Shown: positions 1 to 12,609, counted from the first letter of the stretch. The stretch: DNA of 64,000 bases from Amyelois transitella (GCF_032362555.1 NC_083509.1:3247001-3311000); one strand, 5' to 3'. Notes: generated by a model not told the origin, from the sequence alone. Made by a program: numbers and translations.

Positions 1-472
1 GATAGTATAGTATTTTCATACGAACTTTCACCCCCCCATTTGAGTATTTAGGGGGTCGATTTTTGAAAAAAAACGTAGCCTATGTTTGAACGCGGGTTTT
101 AAACTATATACATACCAAATTTCATTAAAATCGGTTCAGCGGGTCAGGCTTGAAAGCGGAACGATGATTTTCATTCAAACTTTCAACCCCTAATTTGACT
201 ATTTTGGGGGGTCGATTTTTGAAAAAAAAAAATAGCCTATGTTTGAACGCGGGTTTTAAACTATATACATACCAAATTTCATCAAAATCGGTTCAGCGGG
301 TCAGGCGTGAAAGCGGAACGATGATTTTCATACAAACTTTCAACCCCCATTTGACTATTTTGGGGGTCAATTTTTGAAAAAAAAAAATAGCCTATGTTTG
401 AACGCGGGTTTTAAACTATATACATACCAAATTTCATCAAAATCGGTTCAGTGGTTCGGCCGTGAAAGAGGA

Positions 473-506
<34 letters not shown>

Positions 507-537
507 TTTCGCATTTATAATATTAGTACGGATTGTG
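1..537 (-). repeat. Partial copy of (GACA)n-linked complex tandem repeat
   Basis: Three to four tandem monomers of about 165 bp share a core that reads GCCTATGTTTGAACGCGGG and a TATATACATACC stretch. They are followed by (GACA)n at about 472-505 and the terminal string TTTATAATATTAGTACGGA. The whole block is the reverse complement of one unit of the large array at 56211-61700 in this window. The terminal string and the linked tetranucleotide repeat are typical of lepidopteran Helitron-like or microsatellite-associated elements; that family assignment is inference. Confidence 0.85.
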
Positions 538-540
538 GAT

Positions 541-948
541 AACGGACATTCGTTCTGTAGGAAAAACCTCATCATCAATTTAATATATACGGGTACGAGA
601 CTTATCCCAAAAAGACCATGGTGTTAGAATTAAACACTGACACTTAAGTTTATAATAATTAAATAAACAAATTCCCGTACTAAAATTTAATTACAATATA
701 TTTATTTGTTATTTACCTAAACTGAGTTACGAAGAAAAACACTTTATCCGTGATAAAAAATATTGAATTATGAAGAACCGTCTAATCTGCGATAACGTTT
801 GCCAAGTTACAATATACATATATATTTGTCCAACTGCACTCCCAAGTCCCTATCTTGTGAGTCACTGATTGTTTGAGCGGTTTAGTCCCTATGGTCTATA
901 TAAATACAATAAAGTCGAGCCTCCCTGGTTAGTCATAGTGTAGTTGCG
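541..948 (+). promoter_or_regulatory. 5' flank and probable TATA promoter of X-tox
   Basis: A good TATA box, TATATAAATA, lies at 897-906, with an initiator-like TTAGTCATAG at about 929-938 and the start codon at 949. This gives a very short 5' UTR. Compact TATA promoters are usual for inducible insect immune genes. I see no perfect NF-kappaB site; GGAAAAACCTC near 560 is only a loose match. GATAA at about 789-793 could be a GATA-factor site. Regulation by immune challenge is inference from the gene family. Confidence 0.5.
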
Positions 949-3900
949 ATGTGGTCTACCGTGGCAATTGTTTGTGTCTTCAGTGCTGCAAGAGCAGCTG
1001 TTATAGATAACGCTATTGATTATGTTAAAGATAGTGGTATTGATGGTGATCGCGAAGGTATGTTAGCGTGCAAGGTCAATGCTAAATCTTAACTGTTTTA
1101 AAATTTATTTAAATTAAAAAACTGATTTTAGTGCTGTGCAGTCCTGGTGGTTTATATCAAGTTGTAATCTGAGTATTTTATATATTAAATTACCTGAGGC
1201 CAAACTAGGCTTTCGAATCAAGACTGTACGAGTAACGGGGATTTTAGTTTGACCCGAGAAGAGCAGCGGGCAAATTCTAATTAATACCCAAATAAGGAAG
1301 ACGCAATCACACGATGGGTAAAACCACATATAGTCAAGGGAACGTAGTGATTGGATATAAAATATTTGTTTGAATGATATATAATTAAAATATATTTCTG
1401 AATGTGTGTAAAACTAAGCCGGGATCATGGCAAATGGAAAGATATAGTCTCTGCCTACCCCTCCTGGAACACGTGATTTTTTGTTTATATTAATAATAGA
1501 CATACAAACACACGTCTTTATTCCTAACGCAGTACACAGAGCCAACCAGTCTCGAAAAGACTGAAAGACCATGTTCAGTTGGATTCAAATAATGAACAGG
1601 TTGCTAGCCCATTATATTCTAAACACAAAGCTAAACATTTAGGTGTAACGCTACTCATTAAGTACGCCGATTTGAAAGGATTGTGTTACTAGTCGTTTCA
1701 TACCATGATAATTTTACAGGTTTACCTGAAGCAATCTTCCCCTTAAACAGTTGTGATCAAGCGAAATGCAACCAGTTCTGCCAGTTGTTGGGATTCAAGA
1801 GAGGCACTTGCACTGGAGACAAGTGTGAATGCACCATGAAAGCTGCAGAAGGTTCGTCTTTCAATATAACTAGTAATCTTCAAAAATAGTTATGAGTGTA
1901 AAGGAAATATGAAATCTGTTAAAATGTGGCAAGTTAAAAACAATAGTCTCCAACGTCAAAGTCGCGCCTACAGGAAACAGGAAAAACGTGAAGGTATGTA
2001 TGTACAAAAATATGTATATAAATCAACACTTCATAACATCATGCATTTCATAACATAAATAAGCTTAGAATAACTGCCCTCTGTTTGCTTTCAAAGATCC
2101 ACACTTTTAAAGCAAAAGCACTATGTGGCAAAGATGAATCTTGTTATTCATGATTCTTATCAAAAATAACATAACATATAATCACGACTATATATATCCC
2201 TTGCGGGGTAGACAGAGCCAACAGTCATCAAAAGTTGCCGGCGCATCGGCAACAAAGATGGCGCCTGTGTCAACGGCCACTGCAAATGCGATATTCTGCA
2301 AGCGGATAGTATTGATTCTCTTTTATCTCAACTTTATCATCATTCTGATCAGCTTATAAAGTCTGCAAAGAAATTAACTGACTCTCAGTGGAAACGTTTT
2401 AGACATGCTTACAATAACAAATTTCAAAAACTACTCTACTTACAAATTATTGATATCAACAATTAAATGAGAAAATGGAGGCATAAAAAAAACTTTATCC
2501 ATAAAAATCTTATGGGTACAGTAATTACTACTAATACCTTAAACTCACACCGATTCAAAAGCAACACGGATATGACCACGACACGACATGTGTGGGAACA
2601 CATGAATAAATAAAACGTTAACTTTCTATGTTAATAATGAAAATTATTTTGATAATGGCATTTTTTCAGATGTGGCTGATTCGAGGGAAGAGGATTCTCT
2701 TGACAGTTGTGATCAGGCGAAATGCAACCAGTTCTGCCAGTTGTTGGGATTCAAAAGAGGCACTTGCACTGGAGACAAGTGTGAATGCACCATGCAAGAC
2801 ACAGAGGGTTTGTTTTTCAATATAATTTAAAATTAGAAAGTAAATAGGTATAGCCTTAAATACAAGTAACCATTCGCTTAACTTAAGCAAAGCAGCTAGT
2901 AACGAATAATTCCAATCCCTCCTTACACATAGCAGCACCTTGTTGCGAATTAACTTAGGTTTTGCCATAGTCTATGAAGCCTGAACGAATTTTGACCACG
3001 GTTTTTTTTGCACGTATTTGTCGTACACGATCCACTTTTTCCTTAAATATTCCTCGGGAATCGAAAATGCATGAAATTTAGTTGACGCGGGCAGGACAGT
3101 CGTACGATAGGGAAAACCAACATTGGATCAAAAATATCCTTTTTAATGAGAGACAAACATACATATAACGGTAGACAGGGCCAACCTCAAAAAGACCGAA
3201 ATCCCAAATTCAGCTTCCAATTCAGCAGGATTCAGATCGGGACAGGTTGCTAGGCCATTGCCTAAAATCTTTTATTGCTTAATGTTTTTATCAAACAAAC
3301 TATAATTACAATTGTATTATCTACTTATGTAGGTGATGGACGAATGCACGATTGTTATCAACGAGAAGATTAGAGCTTGATTATTTTTCAGGTATGCTCG
3401 AAGCAACCTATCCCCTAAAAAGTTGTGATCAAGCGAAATGCAACCAGTTCTGCCAGTTGTTGGGATTCAAGAGAGGCACTTGCACTGGAGACAAGTGTGA
3501 ATGCACCATGCAAGAAACAAAAGGTTCGTCTTTCAATTCATAACTAACCCGTTTTCTTCAAAAATAATGAACGTGAAAGAAGCAAGACAAATCTGTTTAA
3601 ATTGTAGTGAATTAAAACCATAGTCTTCTGCCTATAGTCAGCTGCAGGTAACAGGTGTGTTCAAATAAAAAAATATAAACCAGCATTTGAATTTCAAAAC
3701 ATAAAATAGCTTAAAAATAACAGCCATGTCTTTGATTTGAAAACTCCATATCCTAACGTGCGATAAGACAAAGAAGAATCTTAACTATCCATGACTCTTA
3801 TCAGAAAATTCATTGTGTGCAAGTACATCAATTGCTTCTATTCTCTATCTATATCTAATTTGCTAGTCATTTTGATCCTTACAACCTGAGTCACAAAGTG

Positions 3901-6900
3901 TAATGAGTTGCCAGCCGCTATTCGACGGAAAGATCATTGTTATTGGATCAAAATACATAAATATCCCTTGTACGATGGACAGCGCGAACCAATGTTAAAA
4001 AGACTGAAAGGCCACGTTCAGTTGGATACAGATATGATCAAGTTGCTAGCCCATCACCTTATATTATTTATTGCTTAATCTTAATCAAGCAAATAATATT
4101 AATGACTAACTTAGGTGACTGACATACAAGTAGGTTAGAGCTTGACATTTTTTCAGGTATGGTCAAAGCATCCTTCCCCCTAAACAGTTGTGATCAGGCG
4201 AAATGCAACCAGTTCTGCCAGTTGTTGGGATTCAAGAGAGGCACTTGCACTGGAGACAAGTGTGAATGCACCATGAAAGACACAGGTCTGTCTTTCAATA
4301 TATCTATTTAGCCCCTAATGTTCAAAAAGTGTGAAAAATGAAATGAGTGTAAAGGAAGCAAAATAAATCCCTTAAGATCGTAGTATCCACTATCTTTTTC
4401 AGAAAAATAAAAGTTACAGTACCATCCTATTGTTAAAGCAAGTAACGTTATTTCGGGTTTCGCAGATTTAAGCAACAAAGTGTAAAGAGTTACCAGCCGC
4501 TCGACTGCAAATACATTATCTTGAAATTATCACTCACACCAGATTCAAATTAATTTTTTTTTATTGATTATTTTGGGACATTTCGGACATCACTTAATAA
4601 TTGAAATTTTTTTTGGTTAACAACATTGGTTGACGTCTTAAAACTAAGTTTAGTGCCGCTTTGAAAGCGTCACAAGCTTTATTTAAGAACGAATTTTGTA
4701 CATCATTTTCGGCAATTACATGAATTCTTACGCTTTTTTCCCTTACATGAACGAATAAAACATTTACTATTGTTGATAATATAAATGATCATGGTGGTGT
4801 TATTTTTAGATGTGGACCAATCGTTCATTTCCCTAGACAGTTGTGATCAGGCGAAATGCAACCAGTTCTGCCAGTTGTTGGGATTCAAGAGAGGCACTTG
4901 CACTGGGGACAAGTGTGAATGCACCATGCAAAGCACAGAAGGTTAGTTTTTTCTAAATAATTTAATAAATGCACGAGACACTTAAATGTCGTTAACTCAT
5001 AGCCGTTAACTTCTTAGGTATAAAGAATCCACTGCAATGGTTGCGGAGGTCAGACGTAAGTCGCTTCGTGTAAAAACTTCATCATGGACAAAGGCGCACC
5101 CTGAGCTCCTCTCCAGAGAGGTGAGGATTTAACTGAGACTAATGCCAGAAGAAAAAAATTGTGTTTAAAGTATTGACCATATAAGTGACAATCTTTTTTA
5201 TGTGATCAAAGATTGATGCACTGTTCCTAAAGATGATCTATAGCTTCAGCTTTTTCACCAGCAGACTTGTTGAGCTCCACAACCCTGATGCAAAACTGCA
5301 CGTATGTAAACTGCGTTTCCTTCTGCCAAAGCATCGGATATATAACTGGCCACTGTAATGGAAACAGCTGTATTTGCACTCTACCAAAGAAGGAAAATGG
5401 AGAAGATAGTAAGGAAAACACTGTTTATTATCTTTGCTTTGGTATTTGATAAAATTGATACGTTTATTCTGAAATACATTACCAAATTCTGAGACTTATA
5501 CTACAATACAGCTATCTTAATACACATGCATGATTGTTAAAATTTAATAAAATCTAATTAAATTAAAACTGGTATTGTTTCAGGCATTAAACAAGCATCT
5601 TTGACCTTAAATAGTTGCAATCAAGCGAAGTGCGATCATTTTTGTAGACTTTTGGGTTTCAAGAGAGGCACTTGTTTCGGATATAAGTGTGAATGCACTC
5701 GTACAGAAGGTACTATTGCACTTTGTTACTTTTTGCTTAATTATATTATCTTCTATGAATAATGTAAGTAAGATTCCTACAAGAATCCGTGGTAAGAACG
5801 TGCTTAAAAAGCGGCAAAGAAAAAAAATTACACAATCAGAATCGTGGTCGATGGCGCTTCTCTCCAAAGAGGTAAGGATGACACCGGGAATAGCAGGAAA
5901 AACAAAAAATAACTCTAATTATATTGATCATCTAGGTCATCGGGCAAGGAGATTAGGACACACAACTAGGATTACCACTACGAGGATAATAATAGAAAAC
6001 CTTGCATCCTGTGAATGTTGAAAGAGAGTAATTGTCAATTGAATAACCATAAGAAATTGTGCATCGAAAACCGTACCACATATAGAACTTTATTATTAGT
6101 AATAAATGTTACTTAGTCATAAAACAGTCCACAGTTTGATGTTGCATGAATTAAGATAACACAAATTTTTTGAGTCAATGGCACAACACAGATAAGCGCT
6201 ATGAGAGGACACCAAGATTACCAAATTGACCTTTCTTCCACTAACTTTGATAGTTACACCTTCCACGAGTAAAAGTACACATGTACATTTGTTTGTAATA
6301 TCTTTAATGGACAGAAATTTACAGTTACAAGAAATTCAAATGTTGTTCTTTTTTATCCGTACCTTGCGATCTAATCACTATCTACTAATGTTTTATGTGT
6401 TGGTTCTTTTATTTAGAAAATGAGAAAGAATCTCTAGAGAGCTGTAACTACAGGCAGTGTGATCAACTTTGTCGGCGACTAGGGTTCACGGGCGGCGTGT
6501 GCGTTGGCGATAAATGCAAATGCGACATTTTGCTGGAAATTCAAGGTGACATTAGTCTCTATTTCAAAAAGGCCATTGTACCAAATTTTTTGGCAAACTA
6601 GCGCTAGATGAGAATAAATAATCCAAAATTAATTTAGCCACAAAAGAACTACTCGTAACAAAATTTTTAAGCTTCTTTTTTAACTGTTATTTTATCTATT
6701 ATAGTCAATCAGCACAAAATTAGTATTATTAAGTAGTCTTCTGATATTCAAATAAAAATTATATTTCTAGTGGTAATAATACTTTATGAGAAATTTTTTT
6801 CAGCTGTGATTGATCCTGATTCGCAAAGTGTGGGTAGTTGCCAGCCGCTGGATTGCGACCAAACTTGTCGGCGCATCGGGCAGAAAGGTGGCGCCTGCGT

Positions 6901-8322
6901 CAACGGCCACTGTAAATGTGATATCTTGAAGAAGTTAGGAGGTAAGCGTTATCGCCATCAAATTTACGGTATCCTAAACTTTAAGGCTACAGCCTTACGC
7001 TCCAGGCTATGCCATATCCATTGGTTTGGTTGTTCCTCTGGTCAGCTATTATTCTATACTAAATCAACTATTCATCATTAATTATTATGTAAGTACGTAC
7101 AACGTCACGTGATCATCTATATATTTTTTTTGTTTATAGTCAAATCAAATTAGTCATCAGATCAAATTCTTTTGACGTTAACATGGAGAAACTTAATTTA
7201 TTCCTCAAATTTATAGGCATAAATATTATAATTACAATTGTTTCTTACGTATTCCAGACATTTGCTTCAATTTAAAGAAATTCAATAATAATCATTTCAA
7301 TAAAGATAATGACCATCATTATCTTCATTGAAATAATTATTACTGATATTTCAAAAAATTCTTACAGACCTTATCGGATCTACCAGTGACGATGATTCAT
7401 CAGCACTCAGAAATGATTGTAACCACAGCCGATGCAATGGCATGTGCCGTCGCTTTCATTACGACAGCGGCGAATGCTTCGAAGATAAATGCAAGTGTGA
7501 AGTCATGTTCTCTGCCAAAGGTAAAAAGAAAGTCATTGGTATGGTGAATGTTACCACACTTCTTACAATCTTCAAACACGTTACAATCAATAATTACTCG
7601 TAAATCCATAATTATAACTTATTACTGACCGATGTATGTACTTCAAACATATTAGCAAAAAAAAATAGATAAAGTGGTATATCTATACCATAAAAAAGGC
7701 AAAAATTTGATTTTTTCAATTTCTGTCTGTCTGTATGCATCACGCGGCAACTAATACTCCGATTTAAATTTTACAGTGCCGATAGCCTTGAAATGACTGA
7801 AAGACCACGTTAAGCGTACATGTATACGTTCATGAATCGTAACTAAAAATATAGGTGTCGAAACATCATGCAAAGATTAATAACAAAATGATCCAAAATC
7901 GAAATAAATTTAAAAATACTTGGACATATCAAATGATACAGTATAATACTAATACCTGAATCTGTTTTGTTATTATCTATACTTATACGCATTTTATAAT
8001 TTCCAGATACGACAAAACCAGGTGCTATGAAAGAGAATAGTTGCCATCAAAGAAAATGTAAAGCTTTCTGCGGGTCAGTGAGCTTTAGCGGCGGCGGCTG
8101 CAACGGAGACACGAAATGCAGATGCGAGATTGTTCTTCAGAGAAAAGGTGAACAAGTAATGTCTGTTAATATATATTAACAGACATTACTTGTTCACTAT
8201 ATAATTGTTTATTATATAATAATAATATAAAAATGTATATTTATAAATAATTATACACTACAGGCATTAAACGCGCACGCAACGAACATACCAAAGGTTC
8301 TCTGCTTGACCCAATGGTATAG
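949..8322 (+). CDS. X-tox (11-tox type): X-tox protein with 11 defensin-like CS-alpha-beta modules
   Basis: Thirteen exons join in frame: 949-1057, 1720-1851, 2670-2807, 3392-3523, 4157-4285, 4810-4941, 5265-5408, 5584-5709, 6417-6545, 6804-6941, 7368-7520, 8007-8147, 8264-8322. Every junction is phase 1 with GT-AG ends. The product is about 553 residues. Exon 1 gives a signal peptide (residues 1-16, cleavage after AARA). Exons 2-12 each encode one six-cysteine module with spacing C-x4-C-x3-C-x9-C-x4/5-C-x-C, the CS-alpha-beta pattern. The last exon is a short basic tail. Eleven modules is the number known for Spodoptera 11-tox. X-tox proteins are lepidopteran, derived from defensins, and immune-induced in haemocytes; the tandem motif was named for its similarity to scorpion toxins, and antimicrobial activity is reported lost. 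Modules 1-5 are almost identical in DNA; modules 8-11 are divergent. Exact splice sites rest on consensus only. Confidence 0.93.
2234..2310 (+). pseudogene. Fossil X-tox module exon, 3' half only
   Basis: Lying in the intron between modules 1 and 2, this stretch reads in frame as C-R-R-I-G, then a Cys, then the closing C-x-C, and matches the second half of the module at 6804-6941 (shared DNA such as GCGCCTG.GTCAACGGCCACTG). The first half, with its acceptor and first two cysteines, is missing. In its place is a SINE-like fragment (about 2188-2235). It cannot encode a complete module. Confidence 0.82.
3885..3930 (+). pseudogene. Fossil X-tox module exon, 5' part only
   Basis: The string CACAAAGTGTAATGAGTTGCCAGCCGCT matches the start of the module exon at 6804-6941 (CGCAAAGTGTGGGTAGTTGCCAGCCGCT), which covers the residues leading into its first cysteine. 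Similarity is lost soon after, before the second cysteine, and an in-frame TAA interrupts it. The preceding intron sequence resembles the intron before the other fossil at 2234, so this looks like a duplicated and decayed exon. Confidence 0.65.
4466..4522 (+). pseudogene. Fossil X-tox module exon with internal deletion
   Basis: After an intact acceptor-like TTTCGCAG, the sequence matches the start of the exon at 6804 (CAAAGTGTAAAGAGTTACCAGCCGCT). It then jumps from the second-cysteine codon directly to the end of the module (TGCAAATAC.TTATCTTGAA). The middle of the domain has been deleted, and a TAA stop lies near the beginning. Confidence 0.65.
7283..7343. repeat. Near-perfect inverted repeat before module-10 exon
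   Basis: Arms of about 28 bp, holding AAAGATAATGA and TCATTATCTTC, face each other around a 4-base loop with one or two mismatches. The structure lies within 30 bp upstream of the acceptor at 7367, so it could influence branch-point access. Confidence 0.75.
8148..8197. repeat. Perfect 50-bp palindrome starting at a splice donor
   Basis: Bases 8148-8172 are the exact reverse complement of 8173-8197 with no spacer. The first base of the palindrome is the first base of the intron after the eleventh X-tox module (donor GTGAAC). In RNA it would form a 25-bp hairpin holding the 5' splice site. The symmetry ends exactly at the exon boundary. Confidence 0.9.
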
Positions 8323-8419
8323 ATAATGCTATAAGCATTAAGTCCGCCTATTGTACTTTATATCGAAAGTTTCGAATCGTGTTACAATGATCCGTGGTCA
8401 CTCTGTGACCTGTAGAATG

Positions 8420-8425
8420 AATAAA
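8420..8425 (+). terminator. Probable polyadenylation signal of X-tox
   Basis: A canonical AATAAA lies about 100 bases after the X-tox stop codon and ends a unique segment. A copy of part of that segment is found inverted at 14697-14788. Confidence 0.6.
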
Positions 8426-8499
8426 TAGTGTAATGCAACGCGAAAGTTTTAAATCAGTTATTTGTAGTTTTAAATCAGTTTGTTTTTTGTGTAGATCTT

Positions 8500-8690
8500 G
8501 GTTCTTTAGAATAGGACCACTTCATATATTTTCTGATGTCTTAAAATGCGACTAAAGGAAAAGCTTATAAAGCGATGGGCTAGCAACTTCACTATTTGAA
8601 ACTCGACACCTTTCAGAGTCTTTGCAAGACTGTTGGCTCTGTCTACCCCGTGTGGGATAAAAACGTAAGTGTTGATTTTGATATGTATAT
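8500..8690 (-). repeat. SINE-like interspersed repeat
   Basis: This copy belongs to the commonest short repeat in the window. Its signature on this strand runs from AGGACCACTTCATAT through AAGACTGTTGGCTCTGTCTAC to a TATGTATAT tail. Further fragments occur at about 1515-1610, 3168-3255, 3961-4055, 9390-9480, 10398-10448, 19457-19545, 28430-28470, 35085-35140, 48885-49010 and 51785-51930. Part of the apparent open frame near 8596 is only this repeat. Confidence 0.7.
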
Positions 8691-11600
8691 TCAATGTATG
8701 CTTTTCTTCCAGATAACGAAATCCCAAGGCAATGAAGAGTACATTCAAGAAGTTGTTCTACTCAATATAAAAATAACTTTTTTGGTACTACTAGTGCTAT
8801 TTACTCTTTTAATTTTTATACATACATGTAAGATTTATAAAAAAGACCGGAATAATAGCAGATTTAAAAGATTAAGAGGGATCTAAAGAGTTTGTTCAAA
8901 TAAAGATCATTTTTAATTGAAGGTCTTGTTTTAGTAATAACTCTCATGTCACAATGCAATAAAGTCCATAGATTTTAAAATATGAGTGTGTCGCATTCAC
9001 AATTAATTTTTCCATATGACAATATATAGTAGTTGAACGTAGCGCTTTAGTCATGCATACAAAATCGAATGCTTTTCCTGGAAGTGCGGGTAGGAAGATC
9101 ATTCCCGAAATTGGAATTTTACTAAAGTAATAATCTGATCCATCTCAGAACAGTGTGTTTTTTAACTCAATAAATGAAAATAATTACTCGCTCCCTTTAT
9201 TGCTTACAACTGGACCATTAGTGGTTAAAACGACGGAGAAAAAATATTCCCTGAAATAAGCTTTAAAAAAAATCATCACGTTCGTTGCGTATATACATAT
9301 GTAGTTCATATAATGAAAAAGTTTCGGTTGCTTCATTAGACGTTTTATTAAATCCTCTCAAAGAGTATATACATACATATAATCACGTGTCCCTATATCC
9401 CTTGGGTATACAAAGCCAACAGATTTGAAAAGACTGATAGGCCACGTTCAGCTAGGCTTTAAGATAGAATTAATAGGGAGTAAATAGTTGGTAACTATCA
9501 ATAGTTAGACGTTTTGCTACATAGCCGATTAGATTGCTCAGTAGACATTTCCCTTTGATTGACATTTTTCTATTTAGACTTTCTGATCAGGAGGGAAACG
9601 GTTAGGTGTTCAGTTAAAATGCGTGATGCGCATAAAGGTACAGGTTAATATCCCACCTCGACCGTGTACCAATGACTGTTTTTTAAACTATGTACATTAG
9701 TTTGAATACAACCGATGTTCTTACGGTGAGGAAACCTGCAAATTCAGGCAACTGTATGTGAAACCATGATCGATCCAATACGGGTTTGGTTACCCAGTAA
9801 AAAAGTTGCGGAGGTCAGATGGGTTAAAAAAACCTGACTCATCCATTCCAGGATCCATCGGAATCCATGAAAGGCTTACCCCTCTTCTCCAGAGCGGTGA
9901 GAATATAACTGGGAGCTAAGCCTCTGGTAGAAGAAGAATTGATCTATAGATTACGAGAATGATGAGCTTTTCTTGTTTGTCGAGATGCTACTTTTGAAAA
10001 ATAATAACATCAAATCAGCGACTTGAAAGTTGAAAAAGGAATAATTATGGAAGCTTGCCAAAGTACGCAAATATGCGCGAGTGGAAAATCAAATGAAAGG
10101 TTTTACTCGTTATTAAAATTTATAATTAAACAAACACAAATTGGCATAACCTATATTTTGGAGGTGAGTATAGGATTTATTGATTTGTCTTACATGAAAG
10201 CTACATAGTAATACATGTATCATTGCCATACCTACATATGTAAGGAAAAGATGCAATAAAATTGGTCTCGTTTTCCTCATGGACCATCATATTAGTATTA
10301 AGACGATATATTTTATCGATTACCAACTAACTAACTTTGCCTTATTAAAAATACCACTAATAATTTCTTTATTTTTTCATCATACATATAGCCATGTATA
10401 AGTATTTCCCTTGCGGGGTAGACAGAGTCAACAGCCTTGAAAAGCTATTGTCATATGGAAAAATAAAATGCGAATGCGACTCACTCATATTTTCAAATCT
10501 ATGGCCTTTATTGCATTGTGACAATTCTCAGAAATAAACAGAGCATTAGAACTCGCTGTCACAGATCGGGTTATCGCACTAGCGTCAGGCTAAACTACAC
10601 TCACACCACAATATATGTCAAGTTGTCAGAAATTTTGCGATGTCAAAGTGCTGATCATCTTGTTTATGGTTAGACTAGCTTTTTCGCTCGAATAAGCTCA
10701 CCTTGGGAATTTCCAGATATGGTACGGGTCAATTTAATTTTGAGCATTCAATAATAAAGTAATTTAAGTCTTTATTAATTCGAAAGATAAATCCGCTTTA
10801 CTTACCTAATTGTTCGCCACATGAAAGTTGCAAAGTAGTTTCTTCTCAAGAAAACTTCTCAAGAACACTCTTATTAACCTAACCATCTTAAAGAAGATAG
10901 TATCAATCCTTAAACGTTTTCCTCATCACAGTCACTACGCAAGTGAGGGTAACTGTAAAACCCAAACTCCACCAAAGCGAAGATATTCGAAATGAAAATG
11001 TTTTATCTTCTTTTACTTTGAATATCTAAAGATATAAAAATTCCCTTTTTATATCTTAAGAAGAAGAAAGGAGGTAGTACTACCTCGGCCATGTACGACT
11101 ATTTTCGAAGTTATATACTCTAGTTTGAATACTCACCGATGCTTTTACGGTGAGGGAAAACATCGTGAGGAAACCTACACGTTCAGGCAACTGGGTTTGT
11201 AACCATGAACGATCGAATACGAGTTAGGTTCCCTGCAAAGGTTGCGGAGTTCAAATGGGAGTCGCTTTGTGTAAAAATCTGACTCGCCCAATCTAGGATC
11301 CATGATCATAGGCTAACCGCGGGCACGTCTCAGCTAGTGAGAATGCAACCGGGGAAACTTTAAGCTAAGAGGAAGAAAAGAGAAGTTATATGTGCCTTGT
11401 CGAGCTTCGTGAATGGTCCGTGGGGTTTCTTCTTTTGGTCTTCGCGGTCTCTGAATGTCAATCCCATCACTATAAAACGTACATGAAGCCTTTGAGTCAG
11501 GTGGCTATTGTCTACCTCGTGAGGGATAAAGACGTGATATTTGTGTGTGTCAAGTTTGGTAGTTAAGTGGAAGCCGGGCCGTACAGTTTTGTTTGTGCGA

Positions 11601-12609
11601 TCTTTGATCTGTCCAGGACCCACCCCAAACTTCGCAATGACAATTGAGAAAAGTGCGAAGGAGGAACATACAAAGGAAAGTCATAACCACTGCTTTCACT
11701 CTTTCACATTATGTTCTTTGAAGATCAAATAATTCTTGTCTTTACCGTCTTCATCATCATATCTGGATCTATATTTTAGGTTCTTACTGGTAATCGTAGT
11801 CATAGCTCGCTCTGTCCACTACAAAACCTGGGTGATTTGATTGATTTTTACGAAAATTTATACAGTGCGACTGCCTTTGTTTATTCACCCTCTTGGCATT
11901 ACTGTTACGTCTTCTCTTATGATGAGTTATGATGAGCAGGATCACTGACTATATGAACTTGTATAAATGGAAATGTAAGTATCCCTAAATATCAAAGTAT
12001 CATAATATAACCAAAGCAAAGAATCCAAGAAGGAACGAACTTGAATCTTTACCTTTTATAAGCATCGGATTAAAGAAAAAAATTCACAACTTCCTGGGTA
12101 AAACTGCTCCAACCCTACCGTGATAGAATAACTCCAAATCATTGCCTATATTCATAATAATAATACTCAAAAGAAATTACTAATACAGGTCTTTCAATTT
12201 GGACATACACTTAACCCTCCCATTGGTATTCGGCAAGTCAACGTGTGCCACATTCCCTGTGCGATACTAAGAGTAAATGTCCAGTGAAAACGACCTGGGC
12301 CCATCGGAGACCATAACACTCTATTTATGATCCATAAAAGCTTTCATTTCCAGGTACTTATTATTGGAAAAACGTTCCGACGGCCGTCCCTCGTGTAATC
12401 TCCTGTATTTGTGTAAATAACGGAATGATTTATATTGTGATACAGATGTTTGTTTCGTTCCAATCGATATTTCTAAACCTATTTCGAACAAGTACAAGCC
12501 GACTGCTCAAACTCTGTTGGCCGTTAAATAAAATACCTACGAAGTACATTTTATGATGACAATTGAAACATATTAGGTATTTACTTATACTTCCACCGCT
12601 GCACAGCTA

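Noticed and set aside
5689..6021. 110-codon open frame after X-tox module 7
   Set aside because: It starts inside the module exon in another frame and runs through intron sequence and a short repeat; no signal peptide or domain.
949..8322. Venom-type neurotoxin gene
   Set aside because: The cysteine pattern is shared with scorpion toxins, but tandem modules with one exon each, phase-1 junctions and lepidopteran context identify an X-tox immune protein. The family is not known to be toxic.
8596..8886. 96-codon open frame downstream of X-tox
   Set aside because: The first half is antisense SINE-like repeat and the rest is an AT-rich hydrophobic run without splice or family support.
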